Shown here one piece after another: positions 18,538 through 30,300 of a stretch of 64,000 bases of DNA. Made by a program: the position numbers and the translations under genes. The notes under the pieces were generated by a model. That model saw only the letters and a program-made list of their open reading frames with translations. It was not told the origin of the DNA and made no database searches. The DNA is taken from contig NZ_AUHK01000002.1 in NCBI RefSeq assembly GCF_000423145.1, forward strand, positions 1-64,000, given 5' to 3'. The first letter of the stretch is position 1. The number at the start of each line of letters is the position of its first letter. This DNA is from Helcococcus sueciensis DSM 17243. Its GTDB lineage: Bacteria > Bacillota > Clostridia > Tissierellales > Peptoniphilaceae.

Positions 18538-19152
18538 ATGGAAAATATATCAAGAAGAGAAGGAATACTATCGATAAGTAATATGGTTAAGATGGCTATA
18601 TTTGCTGCTATGGCAGGAGTTTTAATGCTATTTAAGTTTCCTATACCAATAGCACCAACTTTTATGACTGTTGATTTCGGAGACGTTGCAACACTGATGA
18701 GTGGATTTGTATTAGGTCCAGTTTCAGGTGTGATTACAGTATTTCTTAAGATAATGCTTAATCTTATATTGAATGGAACTACTACTGCATACGTAGGAGA
18801 AGTTTCTAATTTTATAGTTGGTTCTATATTTGTATTTATTTCATCATACATATATAACAAATATAAAACTAAGAAATCAGCTTTAATTGGTTTGACATTC
18901 GGTATTATAGCGATGACTATGGTAGCTACTTTATCAAATTATTTTGTAATATTTCCTTTATATGCAAAAGCTTTAGGAATGGGATCAGTAGATGCATTTG
19001 TAAATACTATGCCAAATGCTGGATATATAAACACTTATTTAGATTTAATTTTATTTGCTGTAGTACCATTTAATTTAGTAAAAGGAACATTAAACGCTTT
19101 GGTAACATTTTTAACATATAAAAGAGTTTCTAAAGTTATGAAAGGATTCTAA
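18538..19152 (+). CDS. ribU: Riboflavin ECF transporter S component RibU
   Basis: A 204-residue membrane protein with six hydrophobic segments and the S-component region MAIFAAMAGVLMLFKFPIP, then VDFGDVATLMSGFVLGP, a riboflavin-binding signature of RibU. It captures riboflavin and needs an EcfA1-EcfA2-EcfT module for energy; that module is encoded at 48491-50944. The FMN riboswitch upstream fixes the substrate. GGGAGG precedes the ATG. Its stop overlaps the next start by one base. Confidence 0.95.
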   Translation: MENISRREGILSISNMVKMAIFAAMAGVLMLFKFPIPIAPTFMTVDFGDVATLMSGFVLGPVSGVITVFLKIMLNLILNGTTTAYVGEVSNFIVGSIFVFISSYIYNKYKTKKSALIGLTFGIIAMTMVATLSNYFVIFPLYAKALGMGSVDAFVNTMPNAGYINTYLDLILFAVVPFNLVKGTLNALVTFLTYKRVSKVMKGF

Positions 19153-19853
19153 TGAGAATAGATAAATACCTTGCTAATATGGGAGTTGGAACTAGAAAAG
19201 AAGTTAAAGATTATATTAGCAAGGGTTTTATTTTGATTAATGGGGAAGTTGTAAAAAAAGCGACCCAACAAATAAATGAAAATGAAGATAAGATTGAATA
19301 CAAAAATCAAGAAATAATATATAAACCATATATATATCTTATGCTTAATAAACCTCAAGGTGTAATTTCTGCGACAAAAGATTATTCTAAAACAGTAATA
19401 GACTTACTTGAAGAAAAGTATCAAAATAAAGATATATTCCCTGTAGGTAGACTTGATAAAGATACTGAAGGTTTTCTTTTATTAACAAATGATGGGAAAT
19501 TGGCTCATGAATTGCTTTCTCCAAAAAAGAAAGTAAATAAAAAATATTTCGCAAGAGTCGAAAAGGGATTAAAAAAAGAAGATATACAAGTATTCGAAAA
19601 TGGAGTATACTTAGATAAAGAAAATTATCTTACAAAACCGGCAAAGCTTGAAATATTATCTGATAATGAAGCTTATATAACTATACAAGAAGGAAAATAT
19701 CATCAGGTGAAAAGAATGTTTCATGCTGTAGATAATTCTGTTATTTATTTAAAAAGAATTTCTATGGGCGAACTTTCATTAGATGAAAATCTAAAACTAG
19801 GAGAATATAGGGAATTAACTGATGAAGAAATAAACTTACTAAAGGGCGAATAA
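19152..19853 (+). CDS. RsuA/RluB-family pseudouridine synthase
   Basis: A 233-residue enzyme with an N-terminal S4 RNA-binding domain (MRIDKYLANMGVGTRKE) and the catalytic motif GRLDKDTEGFLLLTNDG, whose Asp is the nucleophile. It isomerises a uridine in rRNA to pseudouridine; length and sequence favour the RsuA (16S rRNA) subgroup. TAATG overlaps on both sides link it to ribU and udk in one operon, so the FMN riboswitch may also affect its level (inference). Confidence 0.88.
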   Translation: MRIDKYLANMGVGTRKEVKDYISKGFILINGEVVKKATQQINENEDKIEYKNQEIIYKPYIYLMLNKPQGVISATKDYSKTVIDLLEEKYQNKDIFPVGRLDKDTEGFLLLTNDGKLAHELLSPKKKVNKKYFARVEKGLKKEDIQVFENGVYLDKENYLTKPAKLEILSDNEAYITIQEGKYHQVKRMFHAVDNSVIYLKRISMGELSLDENLKLGEYRELTDEEINLLKGE

Positions 19854-20482
19854 TGGAAAAAATAACTATAATTGGAGTATGCGGTGGCTCTGCATCAGGT
19901 AAAACAACGATTGTAAATAAGCTTAGAAAACAATATGATAATGATCTTGTAGTTTTAGGACATGATTATTATTATAAAGCGCATGATAATCTCACGTTTG
20001 AAGAAAGAGTTGAATTAAATTATGATCACCCAAATGCATATGATACAGATAGACTTATATCAGATATAAAGAAATTAAAAAATGGTGAAGAAATATATAG
20101 ACCGGTTTATGACTATACTATTCATAATCGTTCAGATGAAGTAGTTCTTGTAAAACCAAAACCTGTTATAGTAGTTGAGGGTATTTTAGTTCTTGAAAAT
20201 AAAGAATTAAGAGATTTGATGGATATTAAAATCTATGTTGAAACGGACTCTGATGAAAGAATTATACGTAGAATTCAAAGAGATGTTATTGAGCGTGAAA
20301 GAAGCTTGGAATCTGTCATCACTCAATATAGAGAAACAGTAAAACCAATGCATGATATATTTGTAGAGCCTTCAAGAAGATATGCAGACATTATTATCCC
20401 ATATGGTGGAAAAAACAAAATAGCGGTTGGAATATTACTTGATAGTGTTGAAAAATATGTAAGAAAAAACAATAATAAATAA
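19853..20482 (+). CDS. udk: Uridine kinase
   Basis: A 209-residue P-loop kinase that phosphorylates uridine and cytidine in pyrimidine salvage. It has the Walker A GGSASGKTT, the substrate region HDYYYKAHDNLTFEERVELN (20 residues shown) and the RRIQRDVIERERS lid stretch typical of Udk. The length is canonical. Its start overlaps the preceding stop by one base. Confidence 0.95.
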   Translation: MEKITIIGVCGGSASGKTTIVNKLRKQYDNDLVVLGHDYYYKAHDNLTFEERVELNYDHPNAYDTDRLISDIKKLKNGEEIYRPVYDYTIHNRSDEVVLVKPKPVIVVEGILVLENKELRDLMDIKIYVETDSDERIIRRIQRDVIERERSLESVITQYRETVKPMHDIFVEPSRRYADIIIPYGGKNKIAVGILLDSVEKYVRKNNNK

Positions 20483-20496
20483 AAATAAAAAACAAC

Positions 20497-20525
20497 TTGA
20501 CTTAAACATATTTTTTTGATATGCT
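20497..20525 (+). promoter_or_regulatory. Promoter of the tRNA-His/tRNA-Leu pair
   Basis: TTGACT at 20497-20502 and TATGCT at 20520-20525 with 17-base spacing, ending 28 bases before the first tRNA. Confidence 0.75.
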
Positions 20526-20553
20526 TATAAAGCAGTTGTTTTTAATATTATGT

Positions 20554-20629
20554 GGTGAGTATCGCCAAGCGGCAAGGCCCAGGATTGTGGTTCCTGTATT
20601 CGTGGGTTCGAATCCCATTACTCACCCCA
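20554..20629 (+). tRNA. tRNA-His (GTG)
   Basis: A cloverleaf with the anticodon loop TTGTGGT, T arm GTGGGTTCGAATCCCAT and acceptor GTGAGTA/TACTCAC. The extra 5' G at 20554 pairs with C at 20626, the identity mark of tRNA-His. CCA is encoded. The next tRNA starts at the following base. Confidence 0.95.
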
Positions 20630-20714
20630 GCGGGTGTGGCGGAACTGGTAGACGCGCTAGACTTAGGATCTAGTATCTTACGATGTGGGGGTTCGACTCC
20701 TCTCACCCGCACCA
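20630..20714 (+). tRNA. tRNA-Leu (TAG)
   Basis: A class II tRNA with a long variable arm. The acceptor is GCGGGTG/CACCCGC, the anticodon stem-loop CTAGACTTAGGATCTAG gives anticodon TAG, and CCA is encoded. It abuts tRNA-His without a gap, so the two must be processed from one precursor. Confidence 0.95.
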
Positions 20715-20724
20715 TAGTACATAC

Positions 20725-20760
20725 ACAGCTTAGAACATTGGTTCTGAGCTGTTTTTTTTT
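20725..20760 (+). terminator. Terminator of the tRNA operon
   Basis: A 12-bp stem ACAGCTTAGAAC/GTTCTGAGCTGT (one G-U pair) with an ATTG loop and at least eight T. Confidence 0.92.
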
Positions 20761-20929
20761 ATTTAAACTATCAATCATTTACTAAACTTTACGATTTGAT
20801 GGATCAATATTTTAGAAGTAATTTAAAAGTATTCATACATATTGTAGATTTTTTCATTAGTGTTAAAACTATTATCTTGTTTAATAATAACTTAAAATTT
20901 CTTATTAAGAGTTATTAACGAAATTTTAA

Positions 20930-20967
20930 TAAATAATTATTAATTATTATAAAATAATAATTATTTA
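20930..20967. repeat. 13-bp perfect inverted repeat before the SH3-repeat/C39 gene
   Basis: TAAATAATTATTA (20930-20942) and its exact complement (20955-20967) flank 12 bases and end three bases before TATAAT at 20971-20976. It covers the expected -35 region, so it may be an operator or a cruciform; the high A+T content makes chance more likely than usual. The rest of 20761-20929 shows no gene. Confidence 0.4.
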
Positions 20968-21007
20968 TGATATAATATTTGTAAAATTATGTAAGGGGGA
21001 TATAATT

Positions 21008-23416
21008 TTGAAGGGATATAAGAAATCTTTTTGTTTCGTATTTATTTTGACATCAATTTTATTTTTACCTAATATTTCATTTGCGAGTGATTTATCTCAA
21101 GAGTTAGTAGATATAGAAGATAAATCTTTAAATGTACATAACAATGAAACAAGTTCACAAATGGATATTATTGAAAATATAAGTGTTTCAAAAGAAAAAT
21201 TAGATGATTATTTAGAAACTGAAACTGAATTTGTAGAAGATTTACAAACAATGTCAAAAAACGATATTTCTGATGAGAATGTTTTTGAAGAATCTGAAAA
21301 AGAAGAAAATATGATTGAAGATTCTGAGAAAGAAGAAAATATTATTGAAGAATCTGAAACAGAAAATGAATCTAAAGAAGAAATAAAAGATGAAGAGGTA
21401 GAATCTTCTGAAGAAATTGCTGTTATAGGATTTTTACAATATGATATAGAAATAAGATCAAAACCGAATGGCGATATAATAGATATAGCAAAATCCGGTA
21501 GTTTAATAAAAGGAATTAAGGAATCTAATGGATGGATAAAATTAGAGGATGGAAATTATTTATACGACATAGGTCTATTAGAAACAATTCCAGTAAACGG
21601 TTTTGTATCCGTGACATCAAATTTGAGAAAATTTCCAAATGGTGAAATAGTTGGCGTAAAAAACAAAGGTAGTATAATAAGTGGAAACAAATAGACTAAT
21701 GGATGGATAAGGTTAGATGATGGAAATTATATTTATGACTTTGGTATATTAGAAAATATAGAAGTTAAGGGATTCATTCCTGTTTCAACAAATGTAAGAT
21801 CTAAGCCAAATGGCGAAATCCTTAGGGTGGAATCAAAAAATACTTTAATAAGCGGAATTAAGGAATCTAATGGATGGATAAAATTAGAAGATGGAAATTA
21901 TTTATATGATTTTGGTCTATTAGATTCAATTAAAGTAAAAGGTTTTATTCCAGTATCTACTAATGTAAGAACAAAACCAAATGGAACTATACTTAAAGCT
22001 AAAGGAAAAGAAAGTTTAGTTAGTGGTATTAAGAGCGCTAATAATTGGATTAGACTAGATGATGGAAATTTTCTATATGATTTCGGTTTATTAGAAACTA
22101 TTAGAGTAAAAGGGTTTTTACCAGTTACAACAAATGTTAGAACAGCACCAAATGCTAAAATACTTAGAGTTGAAGCAAAAGATAGCCTAATTAGTGGATA
22201 TAAAAACATTAATGGTTGGATAAACTTAGATAAAGGCAATTATTTATATGATTTTGGACTAAAATCAACTATTCCAGTAGAAGGTTATGTAAATAGCACA
22301 ATAAATCTTCGTGAAAAGCCAAATGGCACAATATTAGGTGTTATAAATGCAGGAATGTATGTACAAGGAAATTTAAATACAGATAATTATGTGATTACAG
22401 TTGGACCGACAAATAGTGGTAAAAAGACAGTATATCTTTATAATTTTGGATTATATAAAAAACATCATAAAGGATATACAAGAATGACATTAAATATAAG
22501 GAGTGGTGCATCATTTAACAGTAGAGTAATTGGCTCTTTACCATATGGAACTTATATTAATAAATTTAGCGATTCTGATTGGATTAAATATGGAAATGGA
22601 TATGTAAATGCTAGAACAGTTGTTGCAACTGTACAAAATAGTTTTAAAAATACAAAATACTTATATACAGTTGACGGTAAGGTACCTGAAGTTATCAATG
22701 GAAGAAAGGTAACTGGAGAAATTGTTGATCCTAATAAAACTACTAATTTGACAAAAGCACAAATTAATGAAAGAATTAGAAAACTTCCGCAATTTCTTAA
22801 AGAAGGTACTGAAAGCAATCCAACAGCATTAAATACACTTGTAAAATATAGAGATTATAAAGGGCGTAGTTCATCTACAAATTTAGATTATGATTATCAA
22901 AATGCACTTAAATCAACAAGAAAAGTAAAAGTTCCGTATCTTGCACAATTTGATGAAAGATGGGGATTTGAGCATATGAACGGCAAAAATACTGACTATA
23001 TAGCTAATATAGCTTGTGGTCCAACAGCATTAACTATGGTATATAGCTATTTTACAGGTGATACTAGTCTAGATGTAAAAGATATGACGGAAATCGCAAT
23101 TGCAAATGGTTGGTCAACAGGATATACTAGCTATGCCACTATGTTTTATTATGGTCCTAAAACATTTGGATTATCATCATATGCAGCTACAAAGACTGTT
23201 AGCAATGTTAAAAATCAATTAGATAAAGGTAGATTATTAGTTGCTTTAGTAAGTCCTGGAGACTTTACGAGTTCAGGGCATTTTATAATATTATCCGAAT
23301 ATATTGGTAATGAAGTAAAAATATATGATCCTGCAGACTATTCATTTACGAATAGAAATTGGTCGATTCAGAGAGTGTTAAATCAAACGATTGTAATGTA
23401 TTCTATTGGATATTAG
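21008..23416 (+). pseudogene. Secreted SH3-repeat protein with C39-like peptidase domain, interrupted by TAG
   Basis: One frame runs from TTG 21008 (AAGGGGG upstream) to 23416, broken only by TAG at 21692-21694 in the second repeat. It encodes a signal peptide (ending SFASD), a Glu-rich acidic segment, seven SH3-like repeats of about 57 residues (pattern NVRxxPNGxIL ... GWIxLDDGNYLYDFG), and a C-terminal C39-like cysteine peptidase with Cys about 670 in ACGPTAL, His about 758 in SGHFII and Asp in DPAD. The frame stays intact on both sides of the TAG and homology continues, so the stop is recent, read through, or an error. The GTG at 21827 has no ribosome-binding site and no signal peptide, so a separate downstream protein is unlikely. 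The repeats resemble those of the amylopullulanase. Confidence 0.8.
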
Positions 23417-23420
23417 TAAA

Positions 23421-23454
23421 AAAATGAATTTGGTTAATCCAAATTCATTTTTTT
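23421..23454 (+). terminator. Terminator of the SH3-repeat/C39 gene
   Basis: A 12-bp stem AAATGAATTTGG/CCAAATTCATTT with a TTAAT loop and a run of seven T, starting five bases after the stop. Confidence 0.88.
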
Positions 23455-23550
23455 GTACTATATTTAAATTAAAACTTACCAATAAGTTTATATATCTTTA
23501 TATGGGTATATGTATATTGTAAGTATAATATATATTCTAAGGAGGATTTT

Positions 23551-23973
23551 ATGAAATATGATTATTCAGATCGTGGCAAAGAACCAATGGTAGTAGATAT
23601 TGAAGGTATGACTTTAGAAAATGAAAACTACAGAACAACTATTTGGACAGGTGAAAAATTACAAGTTACAGTAATGACAATTCAACCTGGTGATGATATT
23701 GGATTAGAAGTACATCATGGAATAGATCAATTCTTACGTATTGAAGAGGGAGAAGGACTATGCCAAATGGGTGAATCAGAAGATAATTTAACTTTTGAAG
23801 AAAAGGTAAAAGATGATTTTGCAATATTTGTACCAGCGGATATGTGGCATAATGTAATAAATACAGGTGACAAACCATTAAAATTATATACAATTTATGC
23901 AGGCCCAGATCATCTTTCAGGAACAGTACATCCAACACATGAAGATGCAGAAAATGATCCAAACGAACATTAA
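23551..23973 (+). CDS. Cupin-domain protein
   Basis: A 140-residue single-domain cupin. Motif 1 is seen as GDDIGLEVHHGIDQFLRIEEG with both His and the Glu, and motif 2 as PADMWHNVINTGDKPL, so a metal site is likely. Close families are annotated as mannose-6-phosphate isomerase-like or oxalate-decarboxylase-like, but the reaction of stand-alone members is mostly unknown. AAGGAGG precedes the ATG. It stands alone with a terminator on each side. Confidence 0.85.
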   Translation: MKYDYSDRGKEPMVVDIEGMTLENENYRTTIWTGEKLQVTVMTIQPGDDIGLEVHHGIDQFLRIEEGEGLCQMGESEDNLTFEEKVKDDFAIFVPADMWHNVINTGDKPLKLYTIYAGPDHLSGTVHPTHEDAENDPNEH

Positions 23974-24023
23974 AATATAAAATTTACAGATATAAAAATA
24001 TAATATAAAAAATTTTAATGAAA

Positions 24024-24060
24024 ATAGAGACATTTAGAAATATATGTCTCTATTTTTTTT
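24024..24060 (+). terminator. Terminator of the cupin gene
   Basis: A 9-bp stem ATAGAGACA/TGTCTCTAT followed by eight T. Stem and loop closely match the minus-strand terminator at 211-245. Confidence 0.88.
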
Positions 24061-24198
24061 GTAGTAAATATTTTTGAATAAAATCGGATTAAGTTTTATT
24101 TAATTATATTAGATGAAATAATGATTTTGTTTTCATACTATTTTCAGTTGTTAAACATTTGTAATATTTATACAGCTTTTTATTTAAGGAAAAATACA

Positions 24199-24212
24199 GC
24201 TAAACGCTTATA
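24199..24212 (+). promoter_or_regulatory. Possible cre (CcpA) site before the amylopullulanase
   Basis: The 10-bp core TAAACGCTTA (24201-24210) matches the cre core, with poor outer bases. It lies just before TATAAT at 24221-24226 in the 343-base gap 23974-24316, where CcpA repression of a starch enzyme would be expected. The site also forms part of an imperfect inverted repeat ACGCT/AGCGT. No convincing -35 is seen and nothing else is recognised in the gap apart from the cupin terminator. Confidence 0.35.
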
Positions 24213-24316
24213 AATTAGCGTATAATTAAATTTTTTCATAAAAAATGACATCGTTTACAATTACTTATGTTGATAATATAATGTTTTCAAGAGATATAAA
24301 TTATAAGGAGGATAAT

Positions 24317-27300
24317 ATGAACCAGAAAGTTAGAAAATTTATGTCTATATTTTTAATATTTGCGATGATAATAGGAATATTTCCGGCAAATATAAAAACT
24401 GTAGACGCTGAGGCTATAAAGCCTACAACTGAAAATAAAATTACTACTTTTAGTTATCAGGGCAAAGATGAAACTAAAACGGTAAATCTAGCAGGTGAGA
24501 TGAATGGATGGGATCCAGAAAGTATTTCACTTGAAAAGGGAGAAAATAATCTTTTTAGTAAAGAGTTAGAATTAGAACCTGGAAAATATCAATATAAATT
24601 TGTTATTGATGGTAAGTGGATGGAAGGTGATAATTTAGAGTATGTAGTAAAAGGGATTAAAATTCAATCTGATAATGATATTAAACTAGGTGATGAAATA
24701 TCATTAAAAACCATAAATGTAATAGAAGATGGAAGTGAAAATGAAGTTAATGCTACATATAGACTAAAAGAAGATTATACAGGAGTTAAACTAGAAGGTG
24801 ATAAACTTTCTATATTAGATAGTAGTGATGTAAAAGATATTACAGTAATAAGTAATTATGATAATAAAGAGACAGAAAAAACTATCCATGTTTTATCTCA
24901 AATGTTTGAATATACCATTAATTATAAAAGAAATGATGGAAATCAAATTAATTGGGATATGTGGGTGTTTGGTGATGGCTTAGATGGTAGAGCAATTAAA
25001 TTTACTGAAGAAAATGATGGATATGCTAAAGCTACATTTAAGCTTCCAAAAAACAATATCACTGTAATTACTAGACCAGGAAATTGGGTTTCTCAAGAAG
25101 CTGATAGAAAAATAAGTATAGCTGATGGAGAATACAGTGGTGAATTTTGGATAATACAAAATGATGAAACAGTATATACATCTAAACCAGATGAAAATAC
25201 ACCTAAACCAAAACAAAGACAAATTCAATTTACTTATTTAAGAGAAGATAATAATTATGAAGGATGGAATCTGTGGTTATGGTCATCAGGTTTATCTGAT
25301 GGTAGACAAGATTTCGAAGGGAATGTTTCTGTATTTCCTATAGCTAAAACGACTACTGATGTAGGATTTATAGTTAGAAAATCAATCGAAGGAAATGATT
25401 GGGCTGAAAAAGATCCTAATAAAGATATAGATAGAAGTATTAGCACTGATCCAAATGCTTTAGAATTAACTACAAAAGTAGTTTTTGAAAGTGGAAACGA
25501 TGAATTTAGAACTATCCCTTATCTAAAAGGTCCTGAAATAAAAGATGGAAATATTACTTTCTTCTATAGAGATATCGATCTTTATGAAGAAAATAAGATG
25601 GATAATATAGATAATGTAAAGATAAATATAATTAAGAAAAACCTAGAAGATGGTAAAAAAGAATCTTTAGGATCTTTTGCCATGAAATATTCAAAAGATA
25701 ATGAAAGATTTGAATATACTTTAGAAAAAACAGAAGATGGGTTTGATTATATATATACATTTGATGTAACAAAAGATAATGATACTGAAAAAGGGCTAAA
25801 TGATGTATCTAATACCAAAGATGGGATATCATATGTAAGATTAATTGATTTAGATATTGATGTCAAAGCTTCATTAAATAGAACAGAAGCTAAAGCAGGA
25901 GAATCTGTTTTAGTAGATATAGAAATAAATAATCCAGATAATCATGAAATTAAAGAAGTTTATTTAGATTTAAGAAATTTAAATCAAGGTAAATCTGTAG
26001 TTGCAAAAGATTTATTGAAACATAATGTAGCTTTACCTTTAGATTTAACTCCAGGTGAAAAAGGAATTGATGTTGTTGTAGTAGATAATTATGAAAAAGA
26101 ACATAAAGCAACTGTTAAATTAAATACATTAGCATCTACAGATACTAAAGAAACTATTGCTTGGGATGAAGAGATAATTTACTTTATGTTGACTGATAGA
26201 TTCTTTGATGGGGACAAGGCGAATAATAATCCTAATAATGATGAATCTTATGACACTAATCATTTAGAAGCTTTTCATGGTGGAGACTTCCAAGGAATTA
26301 TTGATAAAGTTGATTATCTAAAAGAATTAGGAGTATCTACTGTATGGATTACACCTATAGTAAAGAATATAGAAACTAATCAAAGAGAAAGTGAAAATGA
26401 TAAACAATATGGTTATCATGGTTATTGGGCAAAAGATTTTACACAAATTGAACCTAGATTAGGTGATGTAGAAAAATTAAAAGAATTAATTGATGTATTA
26501 CATGAGAATGATATTAAATTAATGGTTGATGTAGTTTTAAATCATTCCGGATATGGAACTAATAATGATGAAATATTTGAAGGTATGATTAGAACAAATC
26601 CTGGTGCTGATGATATAACTAGTGAACTAGCGGGCCTTCCAGATTTTATAACTGAAGATCCTGAAGTTAGTGCTAAACTGGTGAAATGGCAAAGTGATTG
26701 GTTAAAAACTCTAACAACTGATAAAGGTAATACAGTTGATTACTTCAGAATAGATACTGTAAAGCATGTTGAAAAAGATACATGGAAAGAATTTAAGAAC
26801 TCACTTGTAAATATTAAACCTGATTTTAAGATAATAGGTGAATATTACGGAGCATCTGCAGGAAATAATGGTGGATATCTTGGTAATGGTATGATGGATT
26901 CTGTATTAGACTTTGAATTTAAGTCTCTTGCAGAGAATTTTGTTAAAGGTAATATACAAAGAGTAGAAGATAGACTGAAAGAAAGAAATGAATCTATAAC
27001 AGATATTAATGGTTTAGGGCAATTTTTATCTTCTCATGATGAAGATGGTTTCTTATCTACTAGAGTTAATGGAAATAAAGATTTACTAAAAGTAGCAGCT
27101 TCTTTACAAATGACCGCAAAAGGTCAACCTGTAATATACTATGGCGAAGAAATTGGCATGTCTGGTAAAAATGCTGATTTTTCTGTAAATAGAATGAGTG
27201 AAAATAGAGAATCATTCAAGTGGGATCAAATTGAAGATAATGATATTTTAGAACATTATAGAAAGATAATAAATATTAGACGTGATAATTCAGAAGTATT

Positions 27301-30300
27301 TTCTAGGGGAGATAGAGAAAGTTTACACGTTAATAACAATGTTTCAGTATTTAAGAGATCTCATGATGGAGAAAGCCTATTGGTAGGACTAAATATCTCT
27401 GATCAAGACCAAAAAGTAAGTTTCAATCTTGATAAAAATCTAGGCAATAAATTAATAGATATTTATAATGATAATAAAGAATATATAGCTGAAAATGGCA
27501 AGGTTGAAATAACCATACCTGCCAATTCTAAGGGAGGAACTTCTGTATTTAAGATAGAAAAAGATCCTAGCCTAGAAACTGAAGATCCAGATGCTCAAAA
27601 AGTAATCTTTCATTTCGAAGATCCACAAGATGGCGAATGGGAAATGTATGTATGGCCTAAAGGTGGAAATGGAGAAAGATATCCATTTACTAGAAAAGAA
27701 GGTGATACAAAAATAGCTGAAATTGTCTTAGACAAGGATGTAGAAGAAATAGGATTTATCGTTAAAGGAAGTAATTCTGCAGATGACTGGAGAAAAGATG
27801 TAGATAAAGATAGATTTGTTACTATTACTAAAAACCCTCAAAATGTTTATTTAAAATCTGGTGTTGAAGATTTTACTACTGACGGTATTGATAAGCCTAT
27901 GATAGATAGCTTTACTATAGATGATTTTAGAAAGGCTAATTTAGTTTTAAGTAAAGAAGCTAACATAAGTGATATAGTAGAGGATTATACTTTAGAAATT
28001 AAAGGTGAAGATATCAAGAATAAGGTAGAAAGTATAGAAAGTACTACTGAAAACAAAGAAAATTCTAAATCCTTTGCTATAAATTTCAAAGAAGATTTAC
28101 CTATTGATGAAAACATAGATATTAAGCTGATATTAACTTCTAAAGACGAAAATGATGAAAATGTTGAATATGAGCTTACAAAAACATCAAGATTATATAA
28201 GATATTTGAAACTAAAAAGTTTGAAGACAGATATTCTTATGATGGTGAATTAGGTGCTATATATTCATCGGAATCTACAGAATTTAAAGTATGGGCTCCA
28301 ACAGCTAAAAATATTGATTTAATTATATATGATGGTAGATTTGAAGAAGGTAGCGATAAAAATAGAGAATTAGTTAATGAAGAGAAATATACTTCATATC
28401 AAATGACAAGAAATGATAAAGGAGTATGGTCATATAAATTAGATGGTGATCAATTAGGTAAAGCATATATGTTTAATGTAGATGTATATGATAATAAAAC
28501 TTTAGCTATAGATCCATATGCTAAATCAGTAACTATTAATGGTGAAAGAGGAGTAGTTGTAGATCCTAAAAAGACAGATTCTAAAACTATTAATAAGGCA
28601 AATTCTGATAATCCTATAATATATGAGCTTCATGTTAGAGATTTATCTATTCAAGAAAATAGTGGTATAGAGAATAAAGGAAAATTCTTAGGTGTAGTTG
28701 AAGAAGGAACTAAGACTCCAAGTGGGCAAATTACTGGTTTAGACTATATCAAGTCTTTAGGAGTAACTCATGTTCAATTTATACCGGTATATGACTATAG
28801 TAAATACTCTGTTGATGAAACTAGATTAGATGAACCGCAATTTAACTGGGGTTATGACCCTGTTAACTATAACGCTATAGAAGGTTCATATAGTACTGAT
28901 CCATATGATCCATTTAATAGAATCAGTGAATTCCAAGAAATGGTTGATAAACTTCATGATAATAATCTTGGAGTAATAATGGATGTCGTATATAATCACG
29001 TAGCTGGTATTGATCAACATTCATTTGATAAGATAGTCCCAGGTTATTACTTCAGACAAGATGCTAAAGGTAATTTCTTAGGTGGAACTGGTGTAGGTAA
29101 TGAAACTGCATCAGAAAGAAAGATGGTTAGAAAATTCATAGTTGATTCTACTAAATATCTTGCTGAAACATATAATTTAGATGGTTTTAGATTTGACTTA
29201 ATGGGAACACATGACTACAAAACTATAAATGAGGTTAGGGAAGAATTAGACAAGATAAATCCAAATATATTCATCCTTGGTGAAGGTTGGAATATGGATA
29301 TGGGTATTCCAGAAGACCAAAGAGCAACTCAGGTAAATGCAGTTAAGATATCTGATAGGGTAGCATTCTTCAACGATGATTTAAGAGATGCAGTTAAGGG
29401 TAGCGTATTTGGAGATACAGATCCAGGTTTTGTAAATGGAGCTTTAGGTAAGGAAGAATTTTTACTTCAAAATATTAGAGGTGGAGAAGGACTTAAGACA
29501 TATAAATCAGCAAATCAAATTATTCAATATGTAGAAGCTCACGATAATCTTACATTATGGGATAAATTGAAATTTACTAATCCTGATGAAGATGATGAAA
29601 CATTATTGAAGAGACATAAAATGTCTACTACTATAGTTACATTATCACAAGGTACTCCATTTATTCATGCTGGACAAGAATTTGCTAGAACTAAAGATGG
29701 AGATCACAATTCATATAAATCAAGTGATGAGATAAATAGAATTGATTGGGATAGAGCTGAAGAATTTAGCACTCATATAGATTATTTCAGAGAATTAGTT
29801 AAGATTAGAAAAGCATACAATGTATTTGATTTAAAAGAATATAGTGATATAAATAGAGTGTTCAACAAATTAAATGCTGAAGATCAATTGATTGCTTATG
29901 AATTAAAAGATATAAATGCATCACAAAATAGCAGTAATGAACATTTATATATTTCATATAATGCTTCTAATGAAACTAAAGAAATAAATGTAGATAATGG
30001 AACGTACAAAGTGCTTGTTAGAGATCAAAAAGCTAATGTAAATGGACTTGAAACTATTGAGGTTACAAATGGTAAAGTAGAAGTTTTACCTTTATCATCA
30101 TTAGTATTAGCTAAAAATGAAAGTGAAGAAGAACCAGAAGAACCAAAACTTCATGATACAAAAGGATATATAACTGGGACAACAAATGTTAGAATAAGTC
30201 CAAATGGTCCAGTAATAGGAACACTTGAACGTGAAGTTATAGTAGAAGGTGAATACGAAGAAGGTTCAGATTGGGTTAAATTCGATTACTATGGACAAGA

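Noticed and set aside
20554-20629. tRNA-Gln (D arm looks like Gln)
   Set aside because: The anticodon loop TTGTGGT gives GTG, and the extra 5' G paired with C73 identifies tRNA-His.
21827-23416. Separate gene starting at GTG 21827
   Set aside because: No ribosome-binding site, start lies inside a repeat, and the same frame continues upstream through the TAG; it is the 3' part of one interrupted gene.
24245-24316. N-terminal extension of the amylopullulanase
   Set aside because: No ribosome-binding site at 24245, whereas AAGGAGG precedes the ATG at 24317, which begins a normal signal peptide.
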